Source of the DNA: Peptoniphilus grossensis ph5
Lineage (GTDB): Bacteria > Bacillota > Clostridia > Tissierellales > Peptoniphilaceae
Direction of reading: 5' to 3'
NCBI RefSeq assembly: GCF_000311825.1
Contig: NZ_HE978569.1
Location: 41,108 to 78,524 of the forward strand
DNA length: 37,417 nucleotides
In this document: positions 28,808 through 36,884 of the stretch, piece after piece
How positions within the stretch are numbered: position 1 is the first letter of the stretch
How the letters are laid out: every line of letters begins with the position of its first letter
Program-made: the position numbers and the translations under genes
The notes under the pieces: generated by a model
Told to the model about the DNA's origin: nothing
The model's input: only the letters and a program-made list of their open reading frames with translations
Databases searched by the model: none

Positions 28808-29119
28808 ATGGCAGTAGCAGAATTAACACTTGTACCTATTGGAACAGAAAAGACATCTGTCAGCAAGTACATAGCAGGTGCCCTTGATGCAATTGGAGAA
28901 GTGGAAGGACTAACTTATGAACTAAACCCCATGGGCACAGTTATATCTCACAAGGACCTTTCAGTTTTATATGAAGTAATAAGAAGGATGCAGGAGTCTG
29001 TCTTTGAGGCTGGAGCAAATAGGGTCTACTCTGTTGTAAAAATCGACGACAGACGCGACAAGGACTACACTTTTAAGGACAAGGTCGTATCCGTTAATGA
29101 AAAGAGAAAAAATAAATAA
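28808..29119 (+). CDS. MTH1187 family thiamine-binding protein (UPF0045)
   Basis: This 103-residue cytoplasmic protein belongs to the YkoF-like/MTH1187 family: MAVAELTLVPIGTEKTSVSK, then LTYELNPMGTVISHKDLSVL and MQESVFEAGANRVYSVVKID. Members form ferredoxin-like oligomers and bind thiamine or related pyrimidines. TTAGGAGGAAAA precedes the ATG, the TRIC stop codon being part of the ribosome binding site, so the two genes form an operon. A strong terminator ends the unit. Confidence 0.92.
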   Translation: MAVAELTLVPIGTEKTSVSKYIAGALDAIGEVEGLTYELNPMGTVISHKDLSVLYEVIRRMQESVFEAGANRVYSVVKIDDRRDKDYTFKDKVVSVNEKRKNK

Positions 29120-29127
29120 TTATAAAA

Positions 29128-29158
29128 ATTTAAGCCTCATCAGTGATGAGGCTTTTGA
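29128..29158 (+). terminator. Terminator of the TRIC/thiamine-binding operon
   Basis: AAGCCTCATC, loop AGT, GATGAGGCTTTT. The following U tract is short. Confidence 0.85.
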
Positions 29159-29197
29159 TAAATTTATTTTAAGTGAAAATTTTTAAGAGGAGGAAAT

Positions 29198-30160
29198 ATG
29201 TACGAAGGATTTTTAACTGATGTCAAAGGAATTAAACTTGGTCACGCAGAAGATGATGTGGCCCTAACTGGCACAAGTGTCGTCTTGTGTGAAGATGGTT
29301 TTACTGCAGGAGTTGATGTTCGTGGTGCTGGACCTGGCACTCGTGAAACTGATTTATTGAGAGCAGAAAATTTAGTCCAAAAGGTTCACGCAGTTTTTTT
29401 AACTGGTGGCTCTGCCTATGGTCTTGATGTTGGCGGCGGCATTATGAAATACTTGGAAGAAAAGAATGTGGGCTTTGATGTCGGTGTGGGCGTAGTTCCC
29501 ATAGTTCCTGGTGCAGTCCTATTTGACCTGGCTCTTGGAGATGCCAAAGTTCGACCTGACTTTAAGATGGGCTATGAGGCTGCAAAGTCTGCCAAGGATA
29601 AAGATGAAACAGAGGGTAATTTCGGTGCAGGTTGTGGCGCAAGCGTTGGGAAAATTTTGGGCAATGACTTTGCCATGAAGTCAGGCATAGGTCAGTCATC
29701 AATAAAAATTGGAGACCTAGTTGTGTCATCTATTGTCGCCCTAAATGCTCTTGGAGATATTTTTGACTATGAAGAAGGAAAAAGAATCGGCGGAGTTTAT
29801 GACAGAAAAAATAAAAAGTTTTTAGACACAAATAGTCTTTACGAAAAGAGACTAAACGATTATAATCAATTTAGCCCAGCCAACACAACTATATCTGTCA
29901 TTGCAACAAATGCAAGGCTAACAAAGGCAAACTGTAATAAGATCTCACAAATGGCTCATGATGGTTATGCAAGATCAATTAATCCTGTACACACCATGAA
30001 CGATGGAGATACTATTTTTACACTTGCAAGTGGCGAAGTCAGTGCAGATATAAACCTAGTGGGAATACTTGCGGCAAAGACAATTTCTAGGTCTATTGCC
30101 AATGCAATTTATTCAGCAAAAGATTCAGGCGGGCTAGTAAGTTATAACAGCATCAAATAA
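29198..30160 (+). CDS. P1 family peptidase (DmpA/S58 type)
   Basis: The 320-residue protein matches the P1/DmpA family of N-terminal-nucleophile aminopeptidases and amidases: DVKGIKLGHAEDD at the start, GVDVRGAGPGTRETDLL, VFLTGGSAYGLD, GAGCGASVGKI, and PANTTISVIATNARL, where autoprocessing before Thr230 or Thr231 should produce the catalytic N-terminal threonine (Ser in DmpA). Substrates are peptides, amides or D-/beta-amino acids; the natural one is unknown. AGAGGAGG precedes the ATG. It is followed after 47 bases by the ECF S-component gene in the same direction. Confidence 0.9.
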   Translation: MYEGFLTDVKGIKLGHAEDDVALTGTSVVLCEDGFTAGVDVRGAGPGTRETDLLRAENLVQKVHAVFLTGGSAYGLDVGGGIMKYLEEKNVGFDVGVGVVPIVPGAVLFDLALGDAKVRPDFKMGYEAAKSAKDKDETEGNFGAGCGASVGKILGNDFAMKSGIGQSSIKIGDLVVSSIVALNALGDIFDYEEGKRIGGVYDRKNKKFLDTNSLYEKRLNDYNQFSPANTTISVIATNARLTKANCNKISQMAHDGYARSINPVHTMNDGDTIFTLASGEVSADINLVGILAAKTISRSIANAIYSAKDSGGLVSYNSIK

Positions 30161-30207
30161 TTTTGATGCATGAAGGGTATCTTTATGAACCCTATCTGGA
30201 GGTAAAA

Positions 30208-30957
30208 ATGAATAAAACTACTGACCGTAACAGAAAGCTAGTAATAGCTGCTATGCTTGGTGCAATCACAGTTGTATTAAGTCTAACTCCCCTTGGACTA
30301 ATTCCACTTGGAGTTATCAACGCGACAACTATGCACATACCTGTAATTATTGCAGCTATAGCTGAAGGCCCTATTGTGGGCGCACTTGTTGGACTTATAT
30401 TTGGAGTGTCATCTCTCTTAAATGCAATTTTAAGAAATGCAAGTCCTGTTGCCTTTGTCTTCTACAATCCACTTATTTCAGTTGTGCCTAGAGTTTTAAT
30501 TGGGATAACTTCTTATTACTCTTACACAGCAGTGAAAAAACTTGAAGACAAAAATTTGAGAAACCTTACAAAAGTTTTGTGGGGACTTGTTTCAATATTC
30601 TTGGCATTCCTACTTTATAAGAACATAACTGGCCATGGCTCAACTTTAAATATTACTTTTGTAGTAATACTACTTGCCCTTTGCCTTGGCTTCTTAGTTT
30701 ATTCCTTTAAGTCAAGCGAAAAGGACTTCCCTATTGCCATAGGTGCCTTTGTAGGTTCCATGACTAACACAATTTTAGTCCTTGGAGGAATTTATCTAAT
30801 CTATGCAAAGAGATATGTAGAAGCCATGAACATTCCCATGGAAAATGCAAAGTCAGCAATCCTAGGTGTCTCTGTGACATCAGGCATACCTGAAGCAATA
30901 CTTTCTGTTATTATCACAACTGCAGTTATAAAAGCTTTGAAAGCAAGGAAGGGTTAA
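30208..30957 (+). CDS. ECF transporter S component, probably for pantothenate
   Basis: This 249-residue membrane protein has about seven hydrophobic segments. The N-terminus (RKLVIAAMLGAITVVLSLTP) and TTMHIPVIIAAIAEGPIVGA, LVGLIFGVSSLLNAI are typical of ECF S components. It is longer than the usual ~180 residues because of an extra pair of segments in the middle (about 115-175). The start at 30208 follows GGAGGTAAAA; longer upstream starts lack a site. The stop is one base before coaX (type III pantothenate kinase), which suggests pantothenate as substrate (a PanT role). That is inference from context, since S components are hard to assign by sequence. Confidence 0.82.
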   Translation: MNKTTDRNRKLVIAAMLGAITVVLSLTPLGLIPLGVINATTMHIPVIIAAIAEGPIVGALVGLIFGVSSLLNAILRNASPVAFVFYNPLISVVPRVLIGITSYYSYTAVKKLEDKNLRNLTKVLWGLVSIFLAFLLYKNITGHGSTLNITFVVILLALCLGFLVYSFKSSEKDFPIAIGAFVGSMTNTILVLGGIYLIYAKRYVEAMNIPMENAKSAILGVSVTSGIPEAILSVIITTAVIKALKARKG

Positions 30958-30958
30958 T

Positions 30959-31741
30959 ATGTTACTTGCAATTGATATAAACAACAAAAATACCAATTTT
31001 GGCATATTTGAAGATGAAAGACTTGTCACTAAATTTTCTATAATGACTGACAAAAATAGGTCCACTGAAGAAATTAAACTAACTATTAAACTTATACTCA
31101 TGGACAAAAAAATAGATTTATCTGACATATCTGACATCATACTTTCATCAGTTGTGCCTGAACTTAATTCAAGCTACGATATCATTTCAAGAGACATACT
31201 TGGCAAGGGTCCCATGGTTATTTCTGCTGGAGTGAAAACTGGTTTAAATATAAAATGTGAAAGCCCAAGAGAAGTTGGCACAGATAGAATAATAAGGGCA
31301 GTGGCAGCTACTCAAAGATACAGAGAAAATATAATAATAATTTCTGCATCATCAGTTACCACTATTGACTATATCAATGCAAAAAAAGAATTTATGGGAG
31401 GATTAATTCTTCCAGGCATTAGCCTTCTCCAAGATTCACTAGTTAGGGGTTCAGCAAAACTTCCCCTAGTAGAAATAAAAAAGCCAGAAGATATAATTGG
31501 CAAGAATACAGAAAAGGCCATTCAAAGAGGGATTTACTTTGGCTACAGAAAGGCTGTCCTTGGAATAGTTGATGAAATAATAAAGACCTATTCCCTCAAT
31601 AAAAATAATACAAAAATTTTAACCACTGGTGCCATGGCAGGTCTTCTTGAAAATGAAATTTATGCCATGGAAGAAGATCAGGCACTGGGAATATTTGGCT
31701 TAAAAATAATTTATGACTTAAACAAAAATAAGGCTTCCTGA
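30959..31741 (+). CDS. coaX: Type III pantothenate kinase-like protein with altered phosphate motifs
   Basis: The 260-residue ASKHA-fold protein aligns with CoaX, which phosphorylates pantothenate in CoA synthesis. Conserved elements include D6, REVGTDRIIRAVA (GTDR at 107-110, catalytic aspartate region), MGGLILPGISLLQDSL and SAKLPLVEI. However, the first phosphate loop, normally DxGNTN, is DINNKNTNFG here (glycine to N8, threonine to K10), and the second, normally DxGTATTxD, is SASSVTTID (129-137). Activity may be reduced or changed. It follows the ECF S component by one base, probably translationally coupled, and converges with murI across a shared terminator. Confidence 0.85.
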   Translation: MLLAIDINNKNTNFGIFEDERLVTKFSIMTDKNRSTEEIKLTIKLILMDKKIDLSDISDIILSSVVPELNSSYDIISRDILGKGPMVISAGVKTGLNIKCESPREVGTDRIIRAVAATQRYRENIIIISASSVTTIDYINAKKEFMGGLILPGISLLQDSLVRGSAKLPLVEIKKPEDIIGKNTEKAIQRGIYFGYRKAVLGIVDEIIKTYSLNKNNTKILTTGAMAGLLENEIYAMEEDQALGIFGLKIIYDLNKNKAS

Positions 31742-31757
31742 TTGGAGCCTTATTTTT
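31726..31757. terminator. Bidirectional terminator between coaX and murI
   Basis: AAAATAAGGCT, loop, AGCCTTATTTTTT. It overlaps the ends of both convergent genes. Confidence 0.9.
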
Positions 31758-32577
31758 TATACTTTTCTAAATCTTCAATTTTTACGCTGTGAAATTTCAC
31801 ATCAAAGTCACTTAAATCTACAATCTTTTCCATTGTGTAGCGGAACTTATCAATGTCGCCAGTTATGTAGAAGTCAATACTTCTATTTGGCACTTCTTCT
31901 TGGCTTAGGTCTAAAATATTTATGGCATCTAAGACAGTTTTGTAGGCTGGGTCAACCATTAAAACTCTTTTGCCCTGTCTCTTAAAGATTCTCTTAAAGG
32001 AGTCTTCCACAAGAGGATAGTGAGTGCATCCAAGGATCATGGTGTCAAAATCATAGTCGCCAAACTCATCTAAATATTTTTTCACAATGGTGTCCATGTG
32101 GTCTTCCCCAAACTCTCCCCTCTCAATGGCAAGAGTTAAATCTGGACAGTAAACTGATCTCAATTCAATAGAAGGGTCCATGTCTTTTAAGACCTTGTCG
32201 TAAACCCCACTTTCAACACAGGACTTTGTAGCAACGAGGGCAACTTTATTGTTGCTAGTCCTTTCAATTGCATTAAAACTTCCTGGCTCAACTACGCCAA
32301 TAATCGGATAGTTATATTTTGTCTTTGCTTCCCTTAGCCCATGACTAGTAGCTGTGTTGCAAGCAATGATGGAAAGGTCTACTCCTAGGTCCTTAAAGAA
32401 TCCCATAGCTTCCAAGGTGTAATCTCTTATCTCTTCATCAGTCCTTGCACCATAGGGCATCCTCAAAGTATCGCCAAAAAAAGCAAAGTTTTTATTTTTT
32501 ATTTTATTTAAAGCAACTTTTAAAACAGAAAGTCCACCAACTCCGCTGTCATAAAAGCCAATCAAATTTTTTCCCAT
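31750..32577 (-). CDS. murI: Glutamate racemase
   Basis: The 275-residue cytoplasmic enzyme makes D-glutamate for peptidoglycan. Both catalytic cysteines are present: Cys73 in IIACNTATSHG and Cys184 in LGCTHYPLV. GFYDSGVGGLSVL at residues 7-19 is the family N-terminus, and the length is typical. A GGTGATTTA site precedes the ATG, and TATAAT lies near 32596-32601. It is transcribed alone, convergent with coaX. The D-glutamate supply fits with the murein-peptide genes at the right end of the window. Confidence 0.96.
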   Translation of the reverse strand: MGKNLIGFYDSGVGGLSVLKVALNKIKNKNFAFFGDTLRMPYGARTDEEIRDYTLEAMGFFKDLGVDLSIIACNTATSHGLREAKTKYNYPIIGVVEPGSFNAIERTSNNKVALVATKSCVESGVYDKVLKDMDPSIELRSVYCPDLTLAIERGEFGEDHMDTIVKKYLDEFGDYDFDTMILGCTHYPLVEDSFKRIFKRQGKRVLMVDPAYKTVLDAINILDLSQEEVPNRSIDFYITGDIDKFRYTMEKIVDLSDFDVKFHSVKIEDLEKYKK

Positions 32578-32712
32578 TAAATCACCAACTCTTTTATTAT
32601 AATACTATATATGATGAAAAACAAAAAGAATAATAAAAAATTCAAAGATATATGAAAAACAAATTCAAAAATCTTATCAAGAATAATTTATATAAAATTA
32701 AAATCACCTTAT

Positions 32713-32750
32713 AAAAAAATAAACCCATTAACAAAGTTAACAGGTTTTTT
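32713..32750 (-). terminator. Terminator of the tRNA-Lys transcript
   Basis: Minus-strand AACCTGTTAAC, loop TTTG, TTAATGGGTT (two G-U pairs) followed by ATTTTTTT, directly after the CCA end. Confidence 0.85.
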
Positions 32751-32826
32751 TGGTGCACCTTTACGGACTCGAACCGTAGGCCCACTGATTAAGAGTCAGT
32801 TGCTCTACCAACTGAGCTAAAGGTGC
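32751..32826 (-). tRNA. tRNA-Lys (anticodon CUU)
   Basis: The 76-base minus-strand cloverleaf begins GCACCTTTAGCTCAGTTGGT and ends with encoded CCA. The anticodon stem ACTGA/TCAGT encloses CTCTTAA, giving CUU. The T arm contains GGTTCGAGTCC. Acceptor GCACCTT pairs with AAGGTGC. Confidence 0.97.
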
Positions 32827-32903
32827 AAAATTTACAAACGCATTATTAAATTTTTACATTTTTTACAATGCCGATGCAACAGAAATAATTATAAATAAAA
32901 AAA

Positions 32904-32935
32904 ACACTCTTGTCAAGTGCTTTTTTTTAATTTCT
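32904..32935 (-). terminator. Terminator of the GntR gene
   Basis: Minus-strand AAAAGCACTT, loop, AAGAGTGTTTTTTTT (imperfect stem), overlapping the end of the coding region. Confidence 0.65.
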
Positions 32936-33595
32936 AAACATTTTATAATCTGCCTGTTCCTCAAACATTTGATAAATATTTTCGATGGTCTTTTCGCTGG
33001 CTTTTCTCGCTTCTGCAGGTTTCTTTTCCTCTATAAGTTCATAAACCCTTTGCAAATTGTTGTAATGTTTTTTGTAATTTTCTTTGTCTCTAAAAATAAA
33101 ATTACCAAATCTGTAAAGCCTTTTGTTGATCATGTTCATGACTTCAACTAAAATTTCATTGTTGAGGCAGGAAACAAGTGCCATATTCCACTCGATAATT
33201 AAATTTTGAGCCAATTCCTCATCCTTATTTTCAATTGCAAGCCTAAGCTCTTCGTTTACATCTTGAAAATATTTAGTATTTTCACCAAGACCCTTTTGTG
33301 CCAAGAGCTCAACAGCAAGGGGCTCCAAGGATCTCCTCACTATGTAAAGATTCTTTGCCTCTTTGACGGAAATTTTAGAAACAATATAGGACTTTCTTGG
33401 AAAACTAGTAACAAGCCCGTCCTCTTCAAGTTTTTTTAAGGCTTCTCTAACAGGTGTCCTACTAACACCAAGATTAGAAGCGATTTCCATTTCGATTAAC
33501 TTATCTCCAGGAAGTAATTTATTTTTTAAAATCTTTTCTTTTAAATCTCTGTATACCAAATTGCTAAGAGACTTTTTATTGCTTCGAAGATCCAA
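32927..33595 (-). CDS. GntR family transcriptional regulator (FCD/FadR type)
   Basis: The 222-residue protein has a GntR winged helix at residues ~8-70 (LVYRDLKEKILKNKLLPGDK, then LGVSRTPVREALKKLEEDGL) and an all-helical FCD ligand-binding domain (about 80-215; RRSLEPLAVELLAQKG). FadR-type FCD domains bind small organic acids, often with a metal. The translation start is a TTG at 33595 with AGGAG nine bases upstream. It is divergent from the PepSY lipoprotein gene, and the 185-base gap contains a 12-bp inverted repeat that is a candidate operator. The effector and regulon are unknown. Confidence 0.92.
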   Translation of the reverse strand: MDLRSNKKSLSNLVYRDLKEKILKNKLLPGDKLIEMEIASNLGVSRTPVREALKKLEEDGLVTSFPRKSYIVSKISVKEAKNLYIVRRSLEPLAVELLAQKGLGENTKYFQDVNEELRLAIENKDEELAQNLIIEWNMALVSCLNNEILVEVMNMINKRLYRFGNFIFRDKENYKKHYNNLQRVYELIEEKKPAEARKASEKTIENIYQMFEEQADYKMFRN

Positions 33596-33691
33596 AGCTC
33601 CACTCTCCTATTTATTAAAATGTTTTCCCTTGTAATGAAATTACTTTTTCTTATTATACCACATAAAGAGTAGTTTAAAATACAATTTATT

Positions 33692-33741
33692 TTAATTATT
33701 TACGAAAAGTTTACCAAATGCTTTTATGGGTAAATAATTAA
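33692..33741. promoter_or_regulatory. Long inverted repeat in the GntR/lipoprotein intergenic region
   Basis: TTAATTATTTAC (33692-33703) and GTAAATAATTAA (33730-33741) are exact 12-bp arms 26 bases apart, with a second TTTACC/GGGTAAA pairing inside. It lies 40 bases before the lipoprotein start, so it could be a regulator site or an mRNA hairpin. No strong promoter boxes were seen nearby. Confidence 0.45.
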
Positions 33742-33780
33742 GGCACACAAATTTATAACTTATCAAATTAGGAGGAAAAA

Positions 33781-34398
33781 ATGAATAAGAAAATTTTAAT
33801 TACAACACTTGGACTCGGACTTGCACTGACACTTTCTGCTTGTGGACAAAAAACTGAAAAAGCAGAGCCAGCAAATTCTGAAGTGAAAGTTGAAGAAAAT
33901 GTTAATAAAAATGCAAACAAAAACATGGCTGATGCTGAGACAAAGGAAGAAACTGCAGTAAATAAGGGTGCAGTTGCAAACTTAGATAGAGGAATTGCCT
34001 TTGACGGATTTAAAAAACTTCATTCTGATGCAAAAGTTGAATCTTTCCAACTTGAAGTTGAAAATGGAAAAGCCTACTACAAGGTTGATGGCTATGATGC
34101 CAAAAATGAGTACGAAGTTACAGTTGACGCAGTAACTGGTGACATTGTTAAAGACGAGTTTGAAGCAGAAGACACTTCAGCTAAGACAGCAGACATCCAA
34201 TTAGAAATGATTGAAGCAGTTGATAAATTTATGGACCAAGCCTTAAAGGACGCTGGTCAAGGCTTTGAGGCTGGCGAATACGAGGTTGAATTCGACAATG
34301 GTATGTATGTAGTTAGCGTTGAAGTTGTCAATGGAAATAAAGACATAACTTACGAATACGACTTTGAAACAGGTAAACTTATAGAAAAAGATATGTAA
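33781..34398 (+). CDS. PepSY domain lipoprotein
   Basis: This 205-residue protein has a lipoprotein signal peptide ending in the lipobox LSAC (Cys21; MNKKILITTLGLGLALTLSA). A charged Asn/Lys/Glu-rich spacer (22-65) is followed by two PepSY-like repeats: AKVESFQLEVENGKAYYKVD with YEVTVDAVTGDIVKDE, and EYEVEFDNGMYVVSVEVVNG with YEYDFETGKLIEKD. PepSY domains are small extracytoplasmic folds that often inhibit or regulate peptidases. TTAGGAGG precedes the ATG. It is a single gene with its own terminator, divergent from the GntR regulator, which may control it. Confidence 0.9.
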   Translation: MNKKILITTLGLGLALTLSACGQKTEKAEPANSEVKVEENVNKNANKNMADAETKEETAVNKGAVANLDRGIAFDGFKKLHSDAKVESFQLEVENGKAYYKVDGYDAKNEYEVTVDAVTGDIVKDEFEAEDTSAKTADIQLEMIEAVDKFMDQALKDAGQGFEAGEYEVEFDNGMYVVSVEVVNGNKDITYEYDFETGKLIEKDM

Positions 34399-34433
34399 TA
34401 AAGTCAAAAAAATAATGTTAAGTAATTAACAAA

Positions 34434-34458
34434 GAAAGAGGGTCTTCCCTCTTTTTTT
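34434..34458 (+). terminator. Terminator of the lipoprotein gene
   Basis: AAAGAGGG, loop TCTT, CCCTCTTTTTTT. Confidence 0.92.
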
Positions 34459-34503
34459 GTGTGAGTTTTTATAAAATTTTAAATATTTTATATCCTATAA
34501 AAA

Positions 34504-34532
34504 TCCCTCTACAAAAAAGTAGAGGGTAAAAT
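34504..34532 (-). terminator. Terminator of the epimerase/DUF819/hydrolase/DUF3870 operon
   Basis: Minus-strand CCCTCTAC, loop TTTTTT, GTAGAGGG followed by ATTTTTA, just past the DUF3870 stop. Confidence 0.88.
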
Positions 34533-34535
34533 TTT

Positions 34536-34838
34536 TTATTTTAACTTTTTATATCTCTGCAAGGCATCTTTATAGGCAGAAATTATTGCCTTTGTGGAAG
34601 AAGCATTATATCTCTTCAAAATTTCTTTTGTGATTAAATCTTCGTCAGTAATATTTTTGCCCACAAAAATTTTTCTTATAAAGTCGCGAGTAAGTTCAAG
34701 TGTTGCATTGCTATCCATATTAATAATTTCGCCATTTTCTTCAATTTCAAATGCTAAATAAAAAACTCCATAGATTTTTGTAATAGCATTGTCTGAGTTT
34801 GTCCTTGCCTCTCCAGTGAGATATAAAGTGTTTTTCAT
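34536..34838 (-). CDS. DUF3870 domain-containing protein
   Basis: The 100-residue product (MKNTLYLTGEARTNSDNAIT, then IYGVFYLAFEIEENGEIINM) matches DUF3870: the [YL]xTGxAK/R start, an acidic middle, LELTRDFIRKIFVGKNI, and ILKRYNASSTKAIISAYKDA near the end. The function is unknown and no membrane segment is present. I use the ATG at 34838; it has GGAGAATAAG upstream and lies one base after the stop of the serine hydrolase, so the two are translationally coupled. It is the last gene of the operon before a strong terminator. Confidence 0.88.
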   Translation of the reverse strand: MKNTLYLTGEARTNSDNAITKIYGVFYLAFEIEENGEIINMDSNATLELTRDFIRKIFVGKNITDEDLITKEILKRYNASSTKAIISAYKDALQRYKKLK

Positions 34839-34839
34839 C

Positions 34840-35628
34840 TTATTCTCCAATATTTTTATAAATTTCAAGAGAGATTTTGCCTATAATATCTTTAGCTGCC
34901 ACATTTGACTCGGCGCCACTTGCTAAAACTACTAAAATGTAGTTTTTTGCTTCTGTAAAAAATATTCCGCCATCATTTTCCAAATTGTCTAGGTCGCCAC
35001 TCTTACTTGCAATTTTTAAATTTTCTGGCAAATATCTTTGGAGCCTGTCCCTTTCCTGTTGTCTCAAGAGAATATCAATGGCAAGACTTGACATTTCTTC
35101 GCTTAAAAAAGATTTTTCATAAATCATTTTTAAAATGCTGGCAACATCTTCTGAAGAAGTGTAGTTGTCATTTCCCTTTTCTTTGGCGCCTACATCCATC
35201 ATCTTTCTCTCAAGAGAAGTTTCTAAAAGATTAAGCTCTCTTCCCAGTTTATTTACATCATCCATGCCAACTTTATCTATTAAAATATTTGTGGCGAAGT
35301 TGTCGCTTATTATTACCATAAGGGTCAAAAGCTCTCTGATAGAAAATAAGTGTTCACAAGAAAGCTCCTTTAATACTCCTGATCCATCAACCTTGTTCTC
35401 TTCTTCAAGTTTTATTTTTTCATTAAGATCAATTTCTCCTAATTCAACTTTTTTAAGAAGAGTGAGCATTATTAGAAGCTTTATCATACTTGCTGATGGA
35501 GATTTTTTATTTCCATTTATAGAAAATTTTTCGCCCTCATCTAAATCGCAAAAAGTGACAGATATTGATGCTGGACTTTCATCTACAATATTTTTTATGG
35601 CATCTCTCAATTTATTATAGTTTATCAT
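34840..35628 (-). CDS. Class-A beta-lactamase-like serine hydrolase
   Basis: The 262-residue protein has the full set of class A beta-lactamase/DD-peptidase fold motifs: S47-M-I-K50 (SxxK), S108-D109-N110 (SDN), a Glu140 in LERKMMD where the omega-loop Glu166 equivalent would be, and K209-S210-G211 (KTG-like). It has no signal peptide or TM segment, so it should be cytoplasmic, which argues against a resistance beta-lactamase and for a role on imported muropeptides or another small peptide or amide (inference). It lies in an operon between the DUF819 transporter and DUF3870. Confidence 0.85.
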   Translation of the reverse strand: MINYNKLRDAIKNIVDESPASISVTFCDLDEGEKFSINGNKKSPSASMIKLLIMLTLLKKVELGEIDLNEKIKLEEENKVDGSGVLKELSCEHLFSIRELLTLMVIISDNFATNILIDKVGMDDVNKLGRELNLLETSLERKMMDVGAKEKGNDNYTSSEDVASILKMIYEKSFLSEEMSSLAIDILLRQQERDRLQRYLPENLKIASKSGDLDNLENDGGIFFTEAKNYILVVLASGAESNVAAKDIIGKISLEIYKNIGE

Positions 35629-35653
35629 ATCAACACTTTCTTTTCTATGTCTC

Positions 35654-36835
35654 TCAACTCAATAGCTTTAAAATTTGTCCCATTCCTATTCCAAAGAAGT
35701 TACCAACTGCTGCTCCAAGTACTCCCATTAAAACTCCTATGCCTGCGTAAGATGCGTCATAGGCTGAGGCTACTATTGGCGCTGATGCTGATCCACCAAT
35801 GTTAGCAAGGGATGCTGTGGATACCATGCAAAGATCCCAGTGGAATATTTTTGAAAATACAAACATCAATATTACGTGAATTGCTAGGATAAAGATTCCA
35901 TATACTACCCACATTGGTGCTGAGATTAGGTCTACTACTGATGCTGTTGATGCTAGTAGTGATACAACGGCGTATAGATAAACATTGGATAATTCTTCTA
36001 CTGCTGGTAGTTTTCCTATTGGTGATAGAGCACAGATTAGTCCTAGTATTGTTACGAATAAAGTTGTTATTGTTCCCTTGTCAAATACTGCTAAGCCTGC
36101 GTTTGTTAAGGCTTCAGATAGTTTTGCTCCCACTAATTGTGATAGGGCTGATACTATTAGTGATAGTCCAATTAAGAAAATCCAGTCTGCAGAGTCTGCA
36201 GATTTTTTGCCCTTTGCTACTTCTTCTGCTGCTGCATCGGCTACTGCTTGTAGTTTTGATGTGTCCGCTTTTGTTGCCTTGTTCCATCTTTGTTCATATC
36301 TTACGGCTAATAGTAGCAAGGCTATCCAAAGTGAATAACATACTGTGTCTAGGGCTAATGCACAGGAGTAGGCTCCTGCGTCTACTGGTAGGGCTGCTTG
36401 CATTGCTGCCATGTTAGCTGAGCCACCTACCCATGATGCGAAGAGGGCTGCTACTGCTGCCCAAGTATCTGTTCCCAAGGTAGTTTTAAATATAGGATAT
36501 CCGACTACGAAGCCTATAAATAGTGTCAGTGAACATCCTAAGAAGATTGCTACCATTCTTCCGCCAAGTTTTGCAAGTTTTCTAAAGTCACAGCGCAATA
36601 GCATTACGAAAATCATTGCATAGAGCAAGTTATTTTTTAGTGCTGAATATGCATTGGAGCATTCCTCTGATGCGTAAAGCCCCATTGTGCAGAAGATCAT
36701 GTTTAAGACGTAGATAAATACTAGTGGTGGCACTACATTAAATACTTTCCATTTTGTGTATTTTTCTAGGGCAAGAAGCGCGCCTGCTACAAACATTAAA
36801 AATGCTATATAAGTAAATCCATTTGTTATTACCAT
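35654..36835 (-). CDS. DUF819 family membrane protein (YjcL-like, probable transporter)
   Basis: The 393-residue protein has about ten to eleven hydrophobic segments. Conserved DUF819 features include FASWVGGSANMAAMQAALPV in the first half and STASLANIGGSASAPIVASA in the second, inverted-repeat-like glycine/serine/asparagine motifs reminiscent of ion-coupled carriers. A hydrophilic loop (about 185-215, KLQAVADAAAEEVAKGKKSA) separates the halves. DUF819 genes commonly sit next to dipeptide epimerases, as here, and a role in taking up cell-wall-derived dipeptides has been supposed; this is inferred from context. It lies between the epimerase and the serine hydrolase. Confidence 0.9.
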   Translation of the reverse strand: MVITNGFTYIAFLMFVAGALLALEKYTKWKVFNVVPPLVFIYVLNMIFCTMGLYASEECSNAYSALKNNLLYAMIFVMLLRCDFRKLAKLGGRMVAIFLGCSLTLFIGFVVGYPIFKTTLGTDTWAAVAALFASWVGGSANMAAMQAALPVDAGAYSCALALDTVCYSLWIALLLLAVRYEQRWNKATKADTSKLQAVADAAAEEVAKGKKSADSADWIFLIGLSLIVSALSQLVGAKLSEALTNAGLAVFDKGTITTLFVTILGLICALSPIGKLPAVEELSNVYLYAVVSLLASTASVVDLISAPMWVVYGIFILAIHVILMFVFSKIFHWDLCMVSTASLANIGGSASAPIVASAYDASYAGIGVLMGVLGAAVGNFFGIGMGQILKLLS

Positions 36836-36884
36836 AATTTTCTCCTTTCATTTTTTATTTTATATAGTTATTGCTTTTAGCTTT

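Noticed and set aside
34840-35628. Antibiotic-resistance beta-lactamase
   Set aside because: The motifs fit the fold, but there is no signal peptide and the operon context points to murein peptide metabolism.
35914-36417. Leu/Val-rich plus-strand frame opposite the DUF819 gene
   Set aside because: Antisense shadow of a membrane-protein gene; low-complexity composition follows from the other strand.
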